NCBI RefSeq assembly: GCF_039888675.1
Contig: NZ_JBDQQR010000003.1
Location: forward strand, 62,001 to 126,000
DNA length: 64,000 nt
DNA from: Mesorhizobium sp. CAU 1732
GTDB taxonomy: Bacteria; Pseudomonadota; Alphaproteobacteria; Rhizobiales; Rhizobiaceae
Direction: 5' to 3'
The position numbers and the translations under genes are program-made. The notes under the pieces are model-generated. The model did no database searches, was not told where the DNA came from, and saw only the letters and a program-made list of their open reading frames with translations. The number at the start of each line of letters is the position of its first letter. The first letter of the stretch is position 1. Positions 1-8,036 of the stretch are shown piece by piece.

Positions 1-140
1 TGGTCGCGGGCCTGCTGGCGATCGGCAGCCTCCCGCTCTTTGCCGGCCTCGTCGTCGTCTTTCCGGTCCTCGGCCACGCGACGTGGCATCTCTATCGAAA
101 GGTGGTCGTGGACAGCGGTTCGCGGCGCACGCCGCATTAA
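1..140 (+). CDS. DUF2189-type membrane protein, C-terminal fragment
   Basis: This is the last 45 codons of a gene that begins outside the window; the reading frame starts at base 3 and ends at the TAA at 138-140. The fragment reads as one hydrophobic helix followed by the stretch FPVLGHATWHLYRK and a short basic tail. That stretch is characteristic of the C-terminus of DUF2189 integral membrane proteins, whose function is unknown. It lies about 100 nt upstream of the adenylation cassette on the same strand. The assignment rests on this short motif only. Confidence 0.75.
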   Translation, partial: VAGLLAIGSLPLFAGLVVVFPVLGHATWHLYRKVVVDSGSRRTPH

Positions 141-237
141 GGTTAAAGAAGCTTCAACTTTGACAGGGCCATGACGGAACGGTCATTGTCGAACTGCGGG
201 TATCCTTTCATGGCGACTGGATTGGGCAGGATTCGAC

Positions 238-1842
238 ATGAGCGAGACGTACAACATCGCAGCCGGGTTTTACCGGTCCGTGCATGAACACGGCGAACGC
301 ATCTGCTATGCCGACAGCGGCTCATCGCGCACCTACCGCGAGATGGGAACGCTGGCCGGTCGCCTCGCAACGCATCTTCTCAAGGCAGGCCGCCCAGGCC
401 GAGTCGGCATTCTCGGCACGAGAAGCATGGAGGCCTATGCCGGCATCCTCGGCGCGGCGCTCGCAGGTGCGGCCTATGTGCCCATCAACCTGAAATGGCC
501 GGAAGAGCGCATCGCCGCGCTGCTGCGCATGCTCGAACTCGATGCCCTGGTGGTCGATGAAAAAGGAGCGGCGCTGCTGACACCGGCCGTGCTCGATGCC
601 GCACCCGCGGAAATCGTCATCGCGGACGCGGCGCGCCGGATCGAGCCACGGTTGGCGCAGACCGTCACCCGCCTCGGCGCGCTCGACTGCGAAGCGCTCA
701 TTGAGCCGGTTTCGGTCGCATCCGACGACCTCGCCTACATCATGTTCACGTCTGGCACCACGGGCATGCCGAAGGGTGTCATGGTCTCCGCGGGCGCGGT
801 TCACAGCTATCTGAAGCAGGCGCGCAAGTGGACCGGCTTCACGCCGGACGATCGCATCGCGGAGACATGCGACATCACCTTCGACCTGTCGGTGCACGAC
901 CTTTTCCTTTGCGTCGAGGCAGGAGCGTCGCTTCACGTTCTCTCGGCGCTGGAGATGCTCGCGCCCGCGCGCTTCATCCGGTCCCGCGAGATCACGGCCT
1001 GGCTGTCCGTGCCGACACTCGCGGCGATGATGCAGAAGGGTGGCGCGCTCAAGCCGGGCATGTTCCCGAGCCTTCGCGTGTCCCAGTTCTGCGGGGAACC
1101 CCTGCCCGCAAGCATCGCCCGCGAATGGGCGGCTGCGACGCCCAACGGCGTGGTCGAGAACATCTATGGGCCGACGGAAGCGACGGTTGTCGTCACACGC
1201 CAGCGCGTTACCGATCCAATGGTGGTCACTGAAAGCCGGAACATCATGGCGCTCGGCGCGGCCTTCGACACGATCGATGTCGCGATCTTCGACACCGAAC
1301 AGGCGGTGGTTGCCGATGGCGAACCAGGCGAGATTGCGATTTCCGGTCCACAGCTCGCCGCCGGCTATCTGAACGCGCCCGAGCAGACTGCGGACCGCTT
1401 CCGCGATGTGAGGGGAAAGCGCTGGTATCTGACGGGCGATCTGGGCTTTCGTGATCGCGACGGTACGCTCCACCATCTCGGCCGCATCGACAATCAGATC
1501 AAGCTGAAGGGCAACCGCATCGAGCTCGAGGAAGTCGAGATGCATCTACGCCAGGCCGCGCAGTGCGACATGGTCGCGGTCGTGGCGTGGCCCGTCATCG
1601 ACGGGTCGGCACAGGGGCTGGTCGGCTTCTGCGTCAGCAGCTTTCAGCCCGACGTGGTGACGGAGACGCTTCTGAAAACCCTGCCGCGCTACATGGTGCC
1701 GGGCAGCATCCAGATCGTCGATACACTCCCGGTTAACGTCAACGGCAAGGTCGACCGGCGCGCGCTTGCGGACCGCCTGCAGGAAGGCGTACGGAAGACG
1801 ATCGAGACCCAGAAACCATCCTTTGCGGAGACAATCCAATGA
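238..1842 (+). CDS. Amino acid adenylation (AMP-binding) enzyme, DltA/NRPS A-domain-like
   Basis: A 534-residue stand-alone adenylate-forming enzyme expected to activate a carboxylic acid, probably an amino acid, with ATP and load it on the carrier protein encoded next. The core motifs are in order: TSGTTGMPKG (171-180), FDLSVHDLF (215-223), YGPTEAT (310-316), YLTGD (397-401), GRIDNQIKLKGNRIE (415-429), and the catalytic lysine of NGK at 504. The Asp of FDLS falls where NRPS and DltA domains hold the substrate alpha-amino group, which favours an amino acid; this is inference. The downstream carrier protein starts inside the stop codon (ATGA at 1839), so the two are translationally coupled. 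There is no condensation or thioesterase domain, so it is not a complete NRPS. The substrate cannot be read from the sequence. Confidence 0.88.
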   Translation: MSETYNIAAGFYRSVHEHGERICYADSGSSRTYREMGTLAGRLATHLLKAGRPGRVGILGTRSMEAYAGILGAALAGAAYVPINLKWPEERIAALLRMLELDALVVDEKGAALLTPAVLDAAPAEIVIADAARRIEPRLAQTVTRLGALDCEALIEPVSVASDDLAYIMFTSGTTGMPKGVMVSAGAVHSYLKQARKWTGFTPDDRIAETCDITFDLSVHDLFLCVEAGASLHVLSALEMLAPARFIRSREITAWLSVPTLAAMMQKGGALKPGMFPSLRVSQFCGEPLPASIAREWAAATPNGVVENIYGPTEATVVVTRQRVTDPMVVTESRNIMALGAAFDTIDVAIFDTEQAVVADGEPGEIAISGPQLAAGYLNAPEQTADRFRDVRGKRWYLTGDLGFRDRDGTLHHLGRIDNQIKLKGNRIELEEVEMHLRQAAQCDMVAVVAWPVIDGSAQGLVGFCVSSFQPDVVTETLLKTLPRYMVPGSIQIVDTLPVNVNGKVDRRALADRLQEGVRKTIETQKPSFAETIQ

Positions 1843-2126
1843 CCACGCAGTTCGCGAGCGAGCGCGTCCGTGCAACCATTTTCGCGATCCTGTCGGAGCG
1901 CGGCGTGACGTCGATCAGCGAGACCGAACCGCTGTTCTCGACGGGAAGGCTGGACTCGCTTGCCGCAGCCGAGGTTCTGGCGCAACTCGAAGGCGACTAT
2001 GGCGTCGATCTCGCCAGCGACGATTTCGACATCACGCGCATCGACACGCTGGGCGAACTCGAAAGCCTCGTCGCGGCGACGCTGTTGGCCGCGACGGCCG
2101 GAGCACCCCTCTCCTCGGCTGCGTGA
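1839..2126 (+). CDS. Acyl/peptidyl carrier protein
   Basis: A 95-residue acidic protein with the carrier signature GRLDSLAAAE; Ser40 of DSL is the predicted 4'-phosphopantetheine attachment site. It follows the adenylation enzyme with a 4-nt overlap and is probably its cognate acceptor. Length and the helix pattern around the DSL motif fit a discrete carrier protein such as DltC or a type II peptidyl carrier. It is not the housekeeping fatty acid AcpP, which has a DSLD/ELVMALE context and sits in a fab cluster. Confidence 0.88.
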   Translation: MTTQFASERVRATIFAILSERGVTSISETEPLFSTGRLDSLAAAEVLAQLEGDYGVDLASDDFDITRIDTLGELESLVAATLLAATAGAPLSSAA

Positions 2127-2183
2127 GATCGGCCTGACGCCTTGAAGCACAAGGGCCGGACCTCTCAGCATGCGGTACAACCC

Positions 2184-3059
2184 ATGAAGCTGCGCCCCAT
2201 CGATGCGGACGACACCGATCTTGCTGCCGATCTCCTCGCGGCTGGCTTTCCGACACGGTCGCGCGATATGTGGCTCACCTCGCTCCTGAAGCTGGTCGCG
2301 CATGGCGAGACGATGCCCGGCCGTCCGGTCGGCCAGTTCCTGATCGCCGGAGACAAGCCGGTCGGCATATGCCTGACGATCCCCGCCACGCGCACCGCCT
2401 TCGACGAAGAGCCGCATCTCGCCGTGAACATCGCCTGCTTCTATCTGGAGCAGGCGCACCAGTGGCAGGCAACGCTGGCCATGCGCCGCCTGGTTGCTGA
2501 CGGTGCGGTGGAATACACCGACCTGACCGCCAGCCCAACCATGCGGCAGATCAATCTGAAGAACGGCTTCACCAACCTGTCCGAAGGGTCCGTTCTCATA
2601 CCGCTTCCCGTGGCGGCACTTCTGCCGTCGCGGCGCGCGCGGTTCGTGCCATTGAAGGCGATACCGCCGCTGCGCCTGTCCGATGCCCATACGGATCTGC
2701 TCACTGGTCACGCCGAGCTCGGCTGCATCTGCGGCGCCGTCGAGATCGACACGTCGCTCAGCCCGGTGATCTTTGCGCCGACGCGTCGGCGGGGCGCGCC
2801 GGGCGCGAGGCTGATCCTGGCCAGGGACAAAACCCTGATCAGGGACGCGCTCGGACCGATCGCACGGCATCTGCTGCGCTACCGGCTGGCGTTTCTCGAG
2901 TTCGAGGCACAGTCCAGTGCGGGCTTTCCAGGCGCCATATTCCGCCGCGACGTGGCACCCTATCAGTCAACCCGCAACGAGCCGAGCGACGTCGTCGATC
3001 ATACCTTCTCGGAACTCGTGTTCTTCCAACCATTCGTTGCAAGGCGGCTGATGGAATAG
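2184..3059 (+). CDS. GNAT-like acyltransferase of the adenylation/carrier cassette
   Basis: A protein of 291 residues from the ATG at 2184; a TTG 42 nt upstream would add 14 residues. The first half resembles an acetyltransferase fold: the segment with GDKPVGICL looks like the central strands of GNAT proteins, and the part around NLKNGF like the C-terminal strand. The second half is not recognised. It lies 57 nt after the carrier gene on the same strand, so it may use the carrier-bound thioester as acyl donor. That role is inferred from context only. Confidence 0.55.
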   Translation: MKLRPIDADDTDLAADLLAAGFPTRSRDMWLTSLLKLVAHGETMPGRPVGQFLIAGDKPVGICLTIPATRTAFDEEPHLAVNIACFYLEQAHQWQATLAMRRLVADGAVEYTDLTASPTMRQINLKNGFTNLSEGSVLIPLPVAALLPSRRARFVPLKAIPPLRLSDAHTDLLTGHAELGCICGAVEIDTSLSPVIFAPTRRRGAPGARLILARDKTLIRDALGPIARHLLRYRLAFLEFEAQSSAGFPGAIFRRDVAPYQSTRNEPSDVVDHTFSELVFFQPFVARRLME

Positions 3060-3414
3060 TCTCTGCCGGCCGGGACCAATGGCCCAGCAGACTTGAATCG
3101 CGATGGTAAAGTTCCACCCCCGTCATATGATCGACCTTGCGTCACGAATGTTTTGCTTGCCGATGCGAAAAAAATGAAGGACAGTTTTGGCTGTTCGGGC
3201 GTTTGCCGGCCCGGAGACTGGAATAGGATGCCCCAGTGCAGTCTCTAAATTGCAAATCAATGACTGGCATGGCTCATCGGGACGACCGCGAGACAAGAGG
3301 GTTTTGGCAAGGCCCCGCGGCGACGGATACTGTTTCTTCTCCCCCAGTAAAGGCACGAGTTTGAGCGGGACCGACACCCGCAAAGCAATCACCATTGGGA
3401 GATAGGAGCTTCCC
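3060..3414 (+). other. Intergenic region and long leader before the cold-shock gene
   Basis: No believable gene was found in these 355 bases. A 72-codon ORF at 3187-3405 has no ribosome site and no recognisable protein character. The stretch probably contains the promoter and a long 5' untranslated region of the cold-shock gene, since csp genes often have long structured leaders. No clear -35/-10 pair stands out. A purine-rich GGGAGATAGGAG just before the start serves as ribosome binding site. Confidence 0.4.
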
Positions 3415-3627
3415 ATGCCCCAGAGCGGAACTGTGAAATTCTTCAATCACGCCAAAGGTTTCGGGTTCATCACGCCCGATGACGGCGAGAAGGACGTCTT
3501 CGTCCACATCTCGGCCGTCCAGGCTTCCGGCCTGCAAGGTCTCGAAGATGGCCAGAAGGTCACGTTTGAAACCGAGCCGGACAAGCGCGGCAAGGGACCG
3601 AAAGCGATCAACCTGACTGTCGGCTGA
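3415..3627 (+). CDS. cspA: Cold-shock domain protein (CspA family)
   Basis: A 70-residue single cold-shock domain, the normal family length. Both RNA-binding motifs are present: KGFGFI (14-19, RNP1) and DVFVHIS (27-33, RNP2). It binds single-stranded RNA or DNA and acts as an RNA chaperone. Hyphomicrobiales genomes carry several csp paralogues, so the symbol indicates the family rather than a proven orthologue. The gene is preceded by a strong purine-rich ribosome site and stands alone between unrelated genes. Confidence 0.95.
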   Translation: MPQSGTVKFFNHAKGFGFITPDDGEKDVFVHISAVQASGLQGLEDGQKVTFETEPDKRGKGPKAINLTVG

Positions 3628-3637
3628 TTCAACCCGT

Positions 3638-3671
3638 CGTGATGAACCCCTATGCGGCTCATCACGCATAG
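3638..3671 (+). other. Two overlapping alternative hairpins after the cold-shock gene
   Basis: CGTGATGA at 3638-3645 can pair with TCATCACG at 3659-3666 (8 bp). CTATGCG at 3650-3656 can pair with CGCATAG at 3665-3671 (7 bp). The two stems share bases 3665-3666 and interleave, so they cannot both form as simple hairpins. No T-run follows, so this is not a classical intrinsic terminator; it may stabilise the 3' end of the message. Confidence 0.4.
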
Positions 3672-3805
3672 AGCCCCGCACGCGCAGGTTTCCGGCTGTT
3701 GCGCAGTGTGATCGGCCGTTCAGCGCCCGTTCATCAAGGGAGACATAAATTTTCCTTCGAACGCCGGTAATGGTCTTTGGTTCGTACCGGCCAGGAGCAA
3801 GAACG

Positions 3806-4234
3806 ATGAACCGCGTTGTGAAAACTGCCGCCATTTCCGCACTCGTTGCCGCCACGGCGCTGACCGCCACCCTCCCCGCAAGCGCCGATCATCGTCGCCA
3901 TCATCGCGTCAATGGCGGCGAACTGGTCGCTGCCGGCGTGCTCGGCCTCGCTGCCGGCGCGCTGATCGCCGGCGCCAACCGCCGGCCCGACGTCGTCTAC
4001 CGATATGACGATCCGTACTATGCGCCCGCTCCCGTCTACGAGGAGCCGGTTCGCTACTATGAACCTCCGGTTCGCGTCTACGAGCAGCCGGTCTATGTCG
4101 AGCCTTACGCGAGCTTCGAGCCCTGGACCCGCGAATGGTATCGCTATTGCGGAGACCGCTACCGCTCGTTCGATCCGCGGAGCGGCACCTTCATGGGCTA
4201 TGACGGGATCAGGCACTTCTGCGTGGCGAACTGA
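3806..4234 (+). CDS. BA14K family exported protein
   Basis: A 142-residue protein with a predicted signal peptide (residues 1 to about 27, ending PASA before DHRRHH). It has a Gly/Ala-rich hydrophobic segment, a Tyr/Pro/Glu-rich linker, and the C-terminal BA14K-type module around WTREWYRYC and RYRSFDPRSGTFMGYDG. BA14K proteins are small, envelope-associated, lectin-like proteins named for a Brucella immunoreactive antigen, and occur mainly in Hyphomicrobiales. The ATG at 3806 has an AGGAG about 7 nt upstream and gives the clean signal peptide, so it is preferred over the ATG at 3770. Confidence 0.88.
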   Translation: MNRVVKTAAISALVAATALTATLPASADHRRHHRVNGGELVAAGVLGLAAGALIAGANRRPDVVYRYDDPYYAPAPVYEEPVRYYEPPVRVYEQPVYVEPYASFEPWTREWYRYCGDRYRSFDPRSGTFMGYDGIRHFCVAN

Positions 4235-4337
4235 CCCCGGCAATGAACGCGATACACCTACGTGACTGCGGCCGCTGACGCGGCCTCGGTCCGCCTCACA
4301 CAGTCGTCGCGTCCCGATCGGGGCGCTGGGGTCGGCG

Positions 4338-4994
4338 CTACGCCGTTTCCTCACCGACGAGGAATGGATTGCCGCGTCGCTCATCGCCGAACCGGCTGCC
4401 CGGCCCGTGGCCGCAGATGAACCCGATATCGTCGCCCAGCGGCAGGAGCTTCTCCTTGATCGATCGGATCAGCGTCGCGTGGTCGCCGCCGAACAAATCG
4501 GTGCGGCCGATCGATCCCTGGAACAGCACGTCCCCGACATGGGCGAATTTCGCGGCGCGGTTGTAGAACACGACATGGCCCGGCGCGTGGCCTGGGCAGT
4601 GCAGGACTTCGAACGCGTGTTCACCGAAGGAGACCGTCTCGCCCTCGTTCAGGAAGCGATCGGGCACGCAATTGCGCACCGCACCGGTCATGTTGAACAT
4701 CTGGGCCTGCGTTTCGAGGCGTTCCAGCAGCGGCCTGTCTGCCTCGTGCGGTCCGATGATCTCGACACCCAGCGCGTCCTTCAGATCCATTGCGCCGCCG
4801 GCATGGTCGATGTGGCCGTGAGTGATCCAGATCGCTTCGATGGTGAGGCCGTTATCGTTCAGGACAGACAGGATCTGATCGACATCGCCACCGGGATCGA
4901 CCACCACGCCCCGCTTCTCCGCTTCGTCGAAGAGGATCGTGCAGTTCTGCTGGAATGGCGTCACCGGGATGATGCCCGCTCTCAGTTCACCCAT
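4338..4994 (-). CDS. MBL-fold hydrolase, YcbL/glyoxalase II-like
   Basis: A 218-residue metallo-beta-lactamase-fold hydrolase. The metal motif THGHIDH is at 58-64, with further ligands H136, D155 and H196 in CPGHAPGH, VGDVLFQ and CGHGPGS. The length and lack of the C-terminal glyoxalase II substrate domain point to the YcbL subfamily, which hydrolyses thioesters such as S-lactoylglutathione or related substrates. It is a single gene, convergent with the BA14K gene. The exact substrate is not determined. Confidence 0.88.
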   Translation of the reverse strand: MGELRAGIIPVTPFQQNCTILFDEAEKRGVVVDPGGDVDQILSVLNDNGLTIEAIWITHGHIDHAGGAMDLKDALGVEIIGPHEADRPLLERLETQAQMFNMTGAVRNCVPDRFLNEGETVSFGEHAFEVLHCPGHAPGHVVFYNRAAKFAHVGDVLFQGSIGRTDLFGGDHATLIRSIKEKLLPLGDDIGFICGHGPGSRFGDERRGNPFLVGEETA

Positions 4995-5063
4995 GGGATA
5001 GCTCCTTTTTCAGCCATCCAGATAGAGGCAAGGTCCTGCCACGTCCACCCGACACCGCCGCGC

Positions 5064-5094
5064 CAAAAGGGAAAAGGCGACCCGAAGACCGCCT
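5064..5094 (-). terminator. Intrinsic terminator with TTCG loop
   Basis: On the minus strand an 8-bp stem (two G-T pairs) closed by a TTCG tetraloop spans 5094-5075 and is followed by TTTTCCCTTTT. It lies about 25 nt after the stop codon of the glycine-rich protein gene. Confidence 0.8.
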
Positions 5095-5118
5095 CCTCTG
5101 ATCGATTCAGCCTCGGCC

Positions 5119-5412
5119 TCAGCGCTTGTTCATCGACCCCATGATCGCGCCGACGATGCCCGTCAGGATCGCGCCGCCGCCGGCGCCGCCGACCACGTCT
5201 CCGAGCATCCCGCCCAAAGCACCGCCCGTGGCGGCATCACCGCCCATGAGCGCGCCGAGTATCTGGCCGCCTGCCACGCCGCCGATCGCTCCGCTCAATA
5301 TCTTGGGGAGCTGCCCCATCGCGGCCTGTTTGACGGCCGCGCCTACGGCCTGGCCACCGATGATTCCCGTCACGATCTGTATGATAATGGGAAGAAGTGC
5401 GTCCATTGTCAT
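5119..5412 (-). CDS. Small glycine-rich hydrophobic protein (glycine-zipper type)
   Basis: A 97-residue protein made almost entirely of Gly, Ala, Val, Ile and Leu, with repeated GG pairs and a short basic tail (SMNKR). The pattern of GxxxG spacing suggests helices that pack in or on a membrane. It resembles the protein at 30099-30398 in length, the phrase GAxGGVxGGQxLGxLxGG and the basic tail. No function is known to me. It may start at Met1 or at Met3. It is followed by a strong terminator and forms a single-gene unit. Confidence 0.65.
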   Translation of the reverse strand: MTMDALLPIIIQIVTGIIGGQAVGAAVKQAAMGQLPKILSGAIGGVAGGQILGALMGGDAATGGALGGMLGDVVGGAGGGAILTGIVGAIMGSMNKR

Positions 5413-5502
5413 TCCCTCCGATGAACCGGCATGCTGCCGGCATCCAAGATGAGGGCCTCAATTAGACGAAAGTCAAATGCGCAGAGCCGTCGTGCACAAG
5501 AG

Positions 5503-5529
5503 AAAAAGCGGCCCTGGGGACCGCTTTTT
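5503..5529 (-). terminator. Bidirectional-looking intrinsic terminator after ilvE
   Basis: AAAAAGCGG (5503-5511) pairs perfectly with CCGCTTTTT (5521-5529) around a 9-nt loop. On the minus strand the stem ends in a T-run about 25 nt downstream of the ilvE stop codon; the A/T-rich ends let it work in either direction. Confidence 0.85.
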
Positions 5530-5552
5530 GCTGAAGTTCCTGAAGTCGACGG

Positions 5553-6446
5553 CTATTCGGCGGCGACAGCGTGCTTGGGCTGCACTTCGGCCATGTAGTC
5601 GTTCATCAGCGTTTTGGAGATATCGCCGACGGTAAAGCGGTAAGGTCCGATCTCCGAGACCGGCGTCACCTCTGCCGCCGTGCCGGACAGGAAGCACTGC
5701 TCGAAGCCCTCGAGCTCTTCCGGCATGATCGCGCGCTCGACCACCTCGATGCCCCGCGCCTTCGCGAGATCAATCACCGTGCGGCGCGTGATTCCGTCGA
5801 GGAAGCAGTCGGGCTTTGGCGTATGCAGCTTGCCGTCCTTGACGAAGAAGACGTTGGCGCCGGTCGCTTCCGCAACCTGGCCGCGCCAGTCGAGCATCAA
5901 CGCATCGGCATAACCCTTGGACTCGGCCGCATGCTTGGAGAGCGTGCAGATCATGTAGAGGCCGGCGGCCTTCGACTTTGACGGCGCGGTGCGCGGGTCG
6001 GGCCGGCGGTATTCCGCCATGTCGAGGCGGATACCCTTGAGCCGCTGCTCCGGGTCGAAGTAGCTCGGCCACTGCCAGATCGCGATGGCGCAGTTGATGC
6101 GGTTGTTCTGCGCAGAGACGCCCATCATCTCCGAGCCGCGCCACGCGATCGGGCGCACATAAGCATCCTGGAAGCCCTGCATCTTCAGAAGCTTGCGGCA
6201 GGCATCGTCGATCTCGTCAACGCTGTAAGGGATGGTGAAGCCCAGCAAGCGCGCGGATTCGTGCAGGCGTTGCGTATGCTCGTTGAGCTTGAAGATTTCG
6301 CCGCCATAGGCGCGCTCGCCCTCGAACACGGCGCTTGCATAATGCAGGCCGTGCGTGAGTACGTGAATCTTGGCGTCCGCCCATTTGACGAATTCGCCAT
6401 TCATCCAGATGTGACCATCAAGCTGGTCGAAAGGAACGGATGCCAT
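5553..6446 (-). CDS. ilvE: Branched-chain amino acid aminotransferase
   Basis: A 297-residue class IV PLP-dependent aminotransferase, cytoplasmic. It transfers an amino group from glutamate to the keto acids of leucine, isoleucine and valine. The predicted PLP lysine is K159 in KAAGLY, and the EATGANVF segment (193-200) is the conserved phosphate-binding region of the fold. The N-terminus around GHIWMNGEFV and THGLHYASAVFEG is typical of the family. It is transcribed away from the MarR-type gene; the intergenic region contains a good promoter and an inverted repeat. Class IV also includes D-amino acid transaminases, but length and motifs favour IlvE. Confidence 0.92.
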   Translation of the reverse strand: MASVPFDQLDGHIWMNGEFVKWADAKIHVLTHGLHYASAVFEGERAYGGEIFKLNEHTQRLHESARLLGFTIPYSVDEIDDACRKLLKMQGFQDAYVRPIAWRGSEMMGVSAQNNRINCAIAIWQWPSYFDPEQRLKGIRLDMAEYRRPDPRTAPSKSKAAGLYMICTLSKHAAESKGYADALMLDWRGQVAEATGANVFFVKDGKLHTPKPDCFLDGITRRTVIDLAKARGIEVVERAIMPEELEGFEQCFLSGTAAEVTPVSEIGPYRFTVGDISKTLMNDYMAEVQPKHAVAAE

Positions 6447-6614
6447 CGATTTCTCCCTATGGGCAAGACGCCCTGTTCTTGTTCGAAGCGTCGTGCGCTA
6501 TGACCTACGGCATGCGCTTGATCGCACTTTTTAGTCCGAAAGCGGGAAGAGGTGAAGGAAGTAACGGAAAACCGGCAACTTCCTTGTCTTTTCGTTCGCA
6601 TTGGGCTCGAAAGA

Positions 6615-6636
6615 TTGGCAAAAATTACCATGCCAA
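6615..6636. promoter_or_regulatory. Inverted repeat (candidate operator) between ilvE and the MarR gene
   Basis: TTGGCA and TGCCAA flank a 10-nt A/T-rich spacer. The repeat covers the -10 of the ilvE promoter and lies about 55 nt upstream of the MarR gene start, so a bound protein could control both directions. The MarR-type product next door is the obvious candidate ligand. Confidence 0.45.
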
Positions 6637-6649
6637 AAATATAAGTCAA
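6622..6649 (-). promoter_or_regulatory. Sigma70-type promoter for ilvE
   Basis: On the minus strand TTGACT (6649-6644) and TAATTT (6627-6622) are separated by 16 nt. The pair lies about 175 nt upstream of the ilvE start, in the most A/T-rich part of the divergent region. Confidence 0.55.
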
Positions 6650-6690
6650 CAAGGCTGACATAAATTTGGGAACGGGCTAGGCTACGCGTC

Positions 6691-7227
6691 ATGACGGGCA
6701 TCGAAAACCACCAAGACGACCCCATCAAGGCACCGCTGAGCGGCGAGGACGGCATCGACTTTGCCGTGATCGAACTGTTCTTCTTCGCCTATCGCGACTT
6801 CACGTCCGATCCGGACCAGATTCTGGAGGAGTACGGCTTCGGCCGCGCACATCACCGCGTCGTCCACTTCGTCAATCGACGCCCCGGCCTGACGGTCGCC
6901 GAACTGCTCGACGTGCTCAAGATCACGAAGCAGAGCCTGGCCCGCGTCCTCAAGCAACTGATCGACACCGGCCATATCGTGCAGGTGCAGGGGCCGCGCG
7001 ACAGGCGTCAGCGCGAACTCTACCCGACCGCGCGGGGCCGCGAACTGGCGCTGGCGCTCGCCGCGCCACAGTCCCGCCGCATCGCTGCGGCATTGGCCGA
7101 GGCCGCGCCGACGGACCGCGCCGCCATCGAGCGGTTCCTGATCGGGATGGTGAATCCGGAGGCGCGCGCGCAGACAGGCGTGGGCAGCGCCGACTATCGG
7201 GATGACCACCAGCGCGAGGCAGGCTAG
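6691..7227 (+). CDS. MarR family transcriptional regulator (PetP-like)
   Basis: A 178-residue winged helix-turn-helix protein. The helix-turn-helix lies around LTVAELLDVLKITKQSLARVL and is followed by the wing containing PRDRRQREL, a typical MarR layout. It precedes an OmpR-type response regulator and a histidine kinase on the same strand. This order matches the petP-petR arrangement described in Rhodobacter, where the two genes lie upstream of the cytochrome bc1 operon. Here the bc1 operon is about 32 kb away. It may bind the inverted repeat at 6615-6636. Confidence 0.85.
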   Translation: MTGIENHQDDPIKAPLSGEDGIDFAVIELFFFAYRDFTSDPDQILEEYGFGRAHHRVVHFVNRRPGLTVAELLDVLKITKQSLARVLKQLIDTGHIVQVQGPRDRRQRELYPTARGRELALALAAPQSRRIAAALAEAAPTDRAAIERFLIGMVNPEARAQTGVGSADYRDDHQREAG

Positions 7228-7283
7228 AGTTCGGGCGCTTGGGGCACCACGATCCGGTTCTTGAGACGAAGGACACACTGTCG

Positions 7284-7988
7284 ATGACGCAAGATGCGAC
7301 CGTTCCGGGCGATGACGCCCCTCACCTGCTGGTCGTGGATGACGACACGCGCATCCGTACCCTGCTCAAACAGTTCCTGAGCGAGAACGGCTATCGCGTC
7401 ACCGTCGCGGGCAATGCCGCCGAGGCGAGACGCAAGCTCGAGGGGCTCGATTTCGACCTGATCGTGCTCGACGTCATGATGCCCGGCGAAACCGGCGTGC
7501 AACTCACCGAAGCTTTGCGGCAGGACAAGACCGTCCCCATCCTGATGCTGACCGCGCTGTCTGAAACCGACAGCCGGGTCGCGGGCCTCGAGGCTGGTGC
7601 GGACGACTATCTTCCCAAGCCGTTCGATCCGCGCGAACTCCTGCTGCGGCTCAACAACATCCTGCGCCGCGGCGGACCGCAGCCGACGCCGAAGGTCGAG
7701 CAGATCGTTTTCGGTCCATACACGTTCCAGATCGCGCGGCGCGAACTCAAGCGCGGCGGCGAGATTCTGAAGCTCACCGATCGCGAACAGGAAATCCTCG
7801 CGATCTTCGCGGAGCGCGCGGGCGACACGATCCCGCGCCACGAACTCGTCGGCTCCGATGCCGATGTGGGCGAACGCACGATCGACGTCCAGATCAACCG
7901 CCTGCGCAGGAAGATCGAGCGCGATCCCTCCAACCCCGTCTGGCTTCAGACGGTGCGCGGTGTTGGTTACAGGCTCAGTGTGGAATAG
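7284..7988 (+). CDS. OmpR-family response regulator (PetR-like)
   Basis: A 234-residue response regulator. The receiver domain has the acidic pocket DDD (19-21), phospho-acceptor D63 in VLDVMMPGE, T90 and K112. The second half is a winged-helix DNA-binding domain ending RTVRGVGYRLSVE in the usual OmpR manner (residue wording QTVRGVGYRL). The ATG at 7284 is preferred; a TTG at 7241 region upstream gives an unlikely extension. It is followed after 48 nt by its probable partner kinase. The MarR-regulator-kinase order suggests a PetR-like role in respiratory or envelope control, which is inference. Confidence 0.92.
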   Translation: MTQDATVPGDDAPHLLVVDDDTRIRTLLKQFLSENGYRVTVAGNAAEARRKLEGLDFDLIVLDVMMPGETGVQLTEALRQDKTVPILMLTALSETDSRVAGLEAGADDYLPKPFDPRELLLRLNNILRRGGPQPTPKVEQIVFGPYTFQIARRELKRGGEILKLTDREQEILAIFAERAGDTIPRHELVGSDADVGERTIDVQINRLRRKIERDPSNPVWLQTVRGVGYRLSVE

Positions 7989-8036
7989 ACTGAAAGGGCA
8001 AGGGCGGACGCGTCTGACGCGTTCCGGAAAGGGCTG

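Noticed and set aside
322..1545. 407-codon minus-strand ORF opposite the adenylation gene
   Set aside because: It lies wholly antisense to a gene with all core motifs; composition is Arg/His-rich, the pattern expected of GC-rich shadow frames.
1689..2870. 393-codon minus-strand ORF
   Set aside because: It runs antisense to the carrier and acyltransferase genes and has no recognisable domain.
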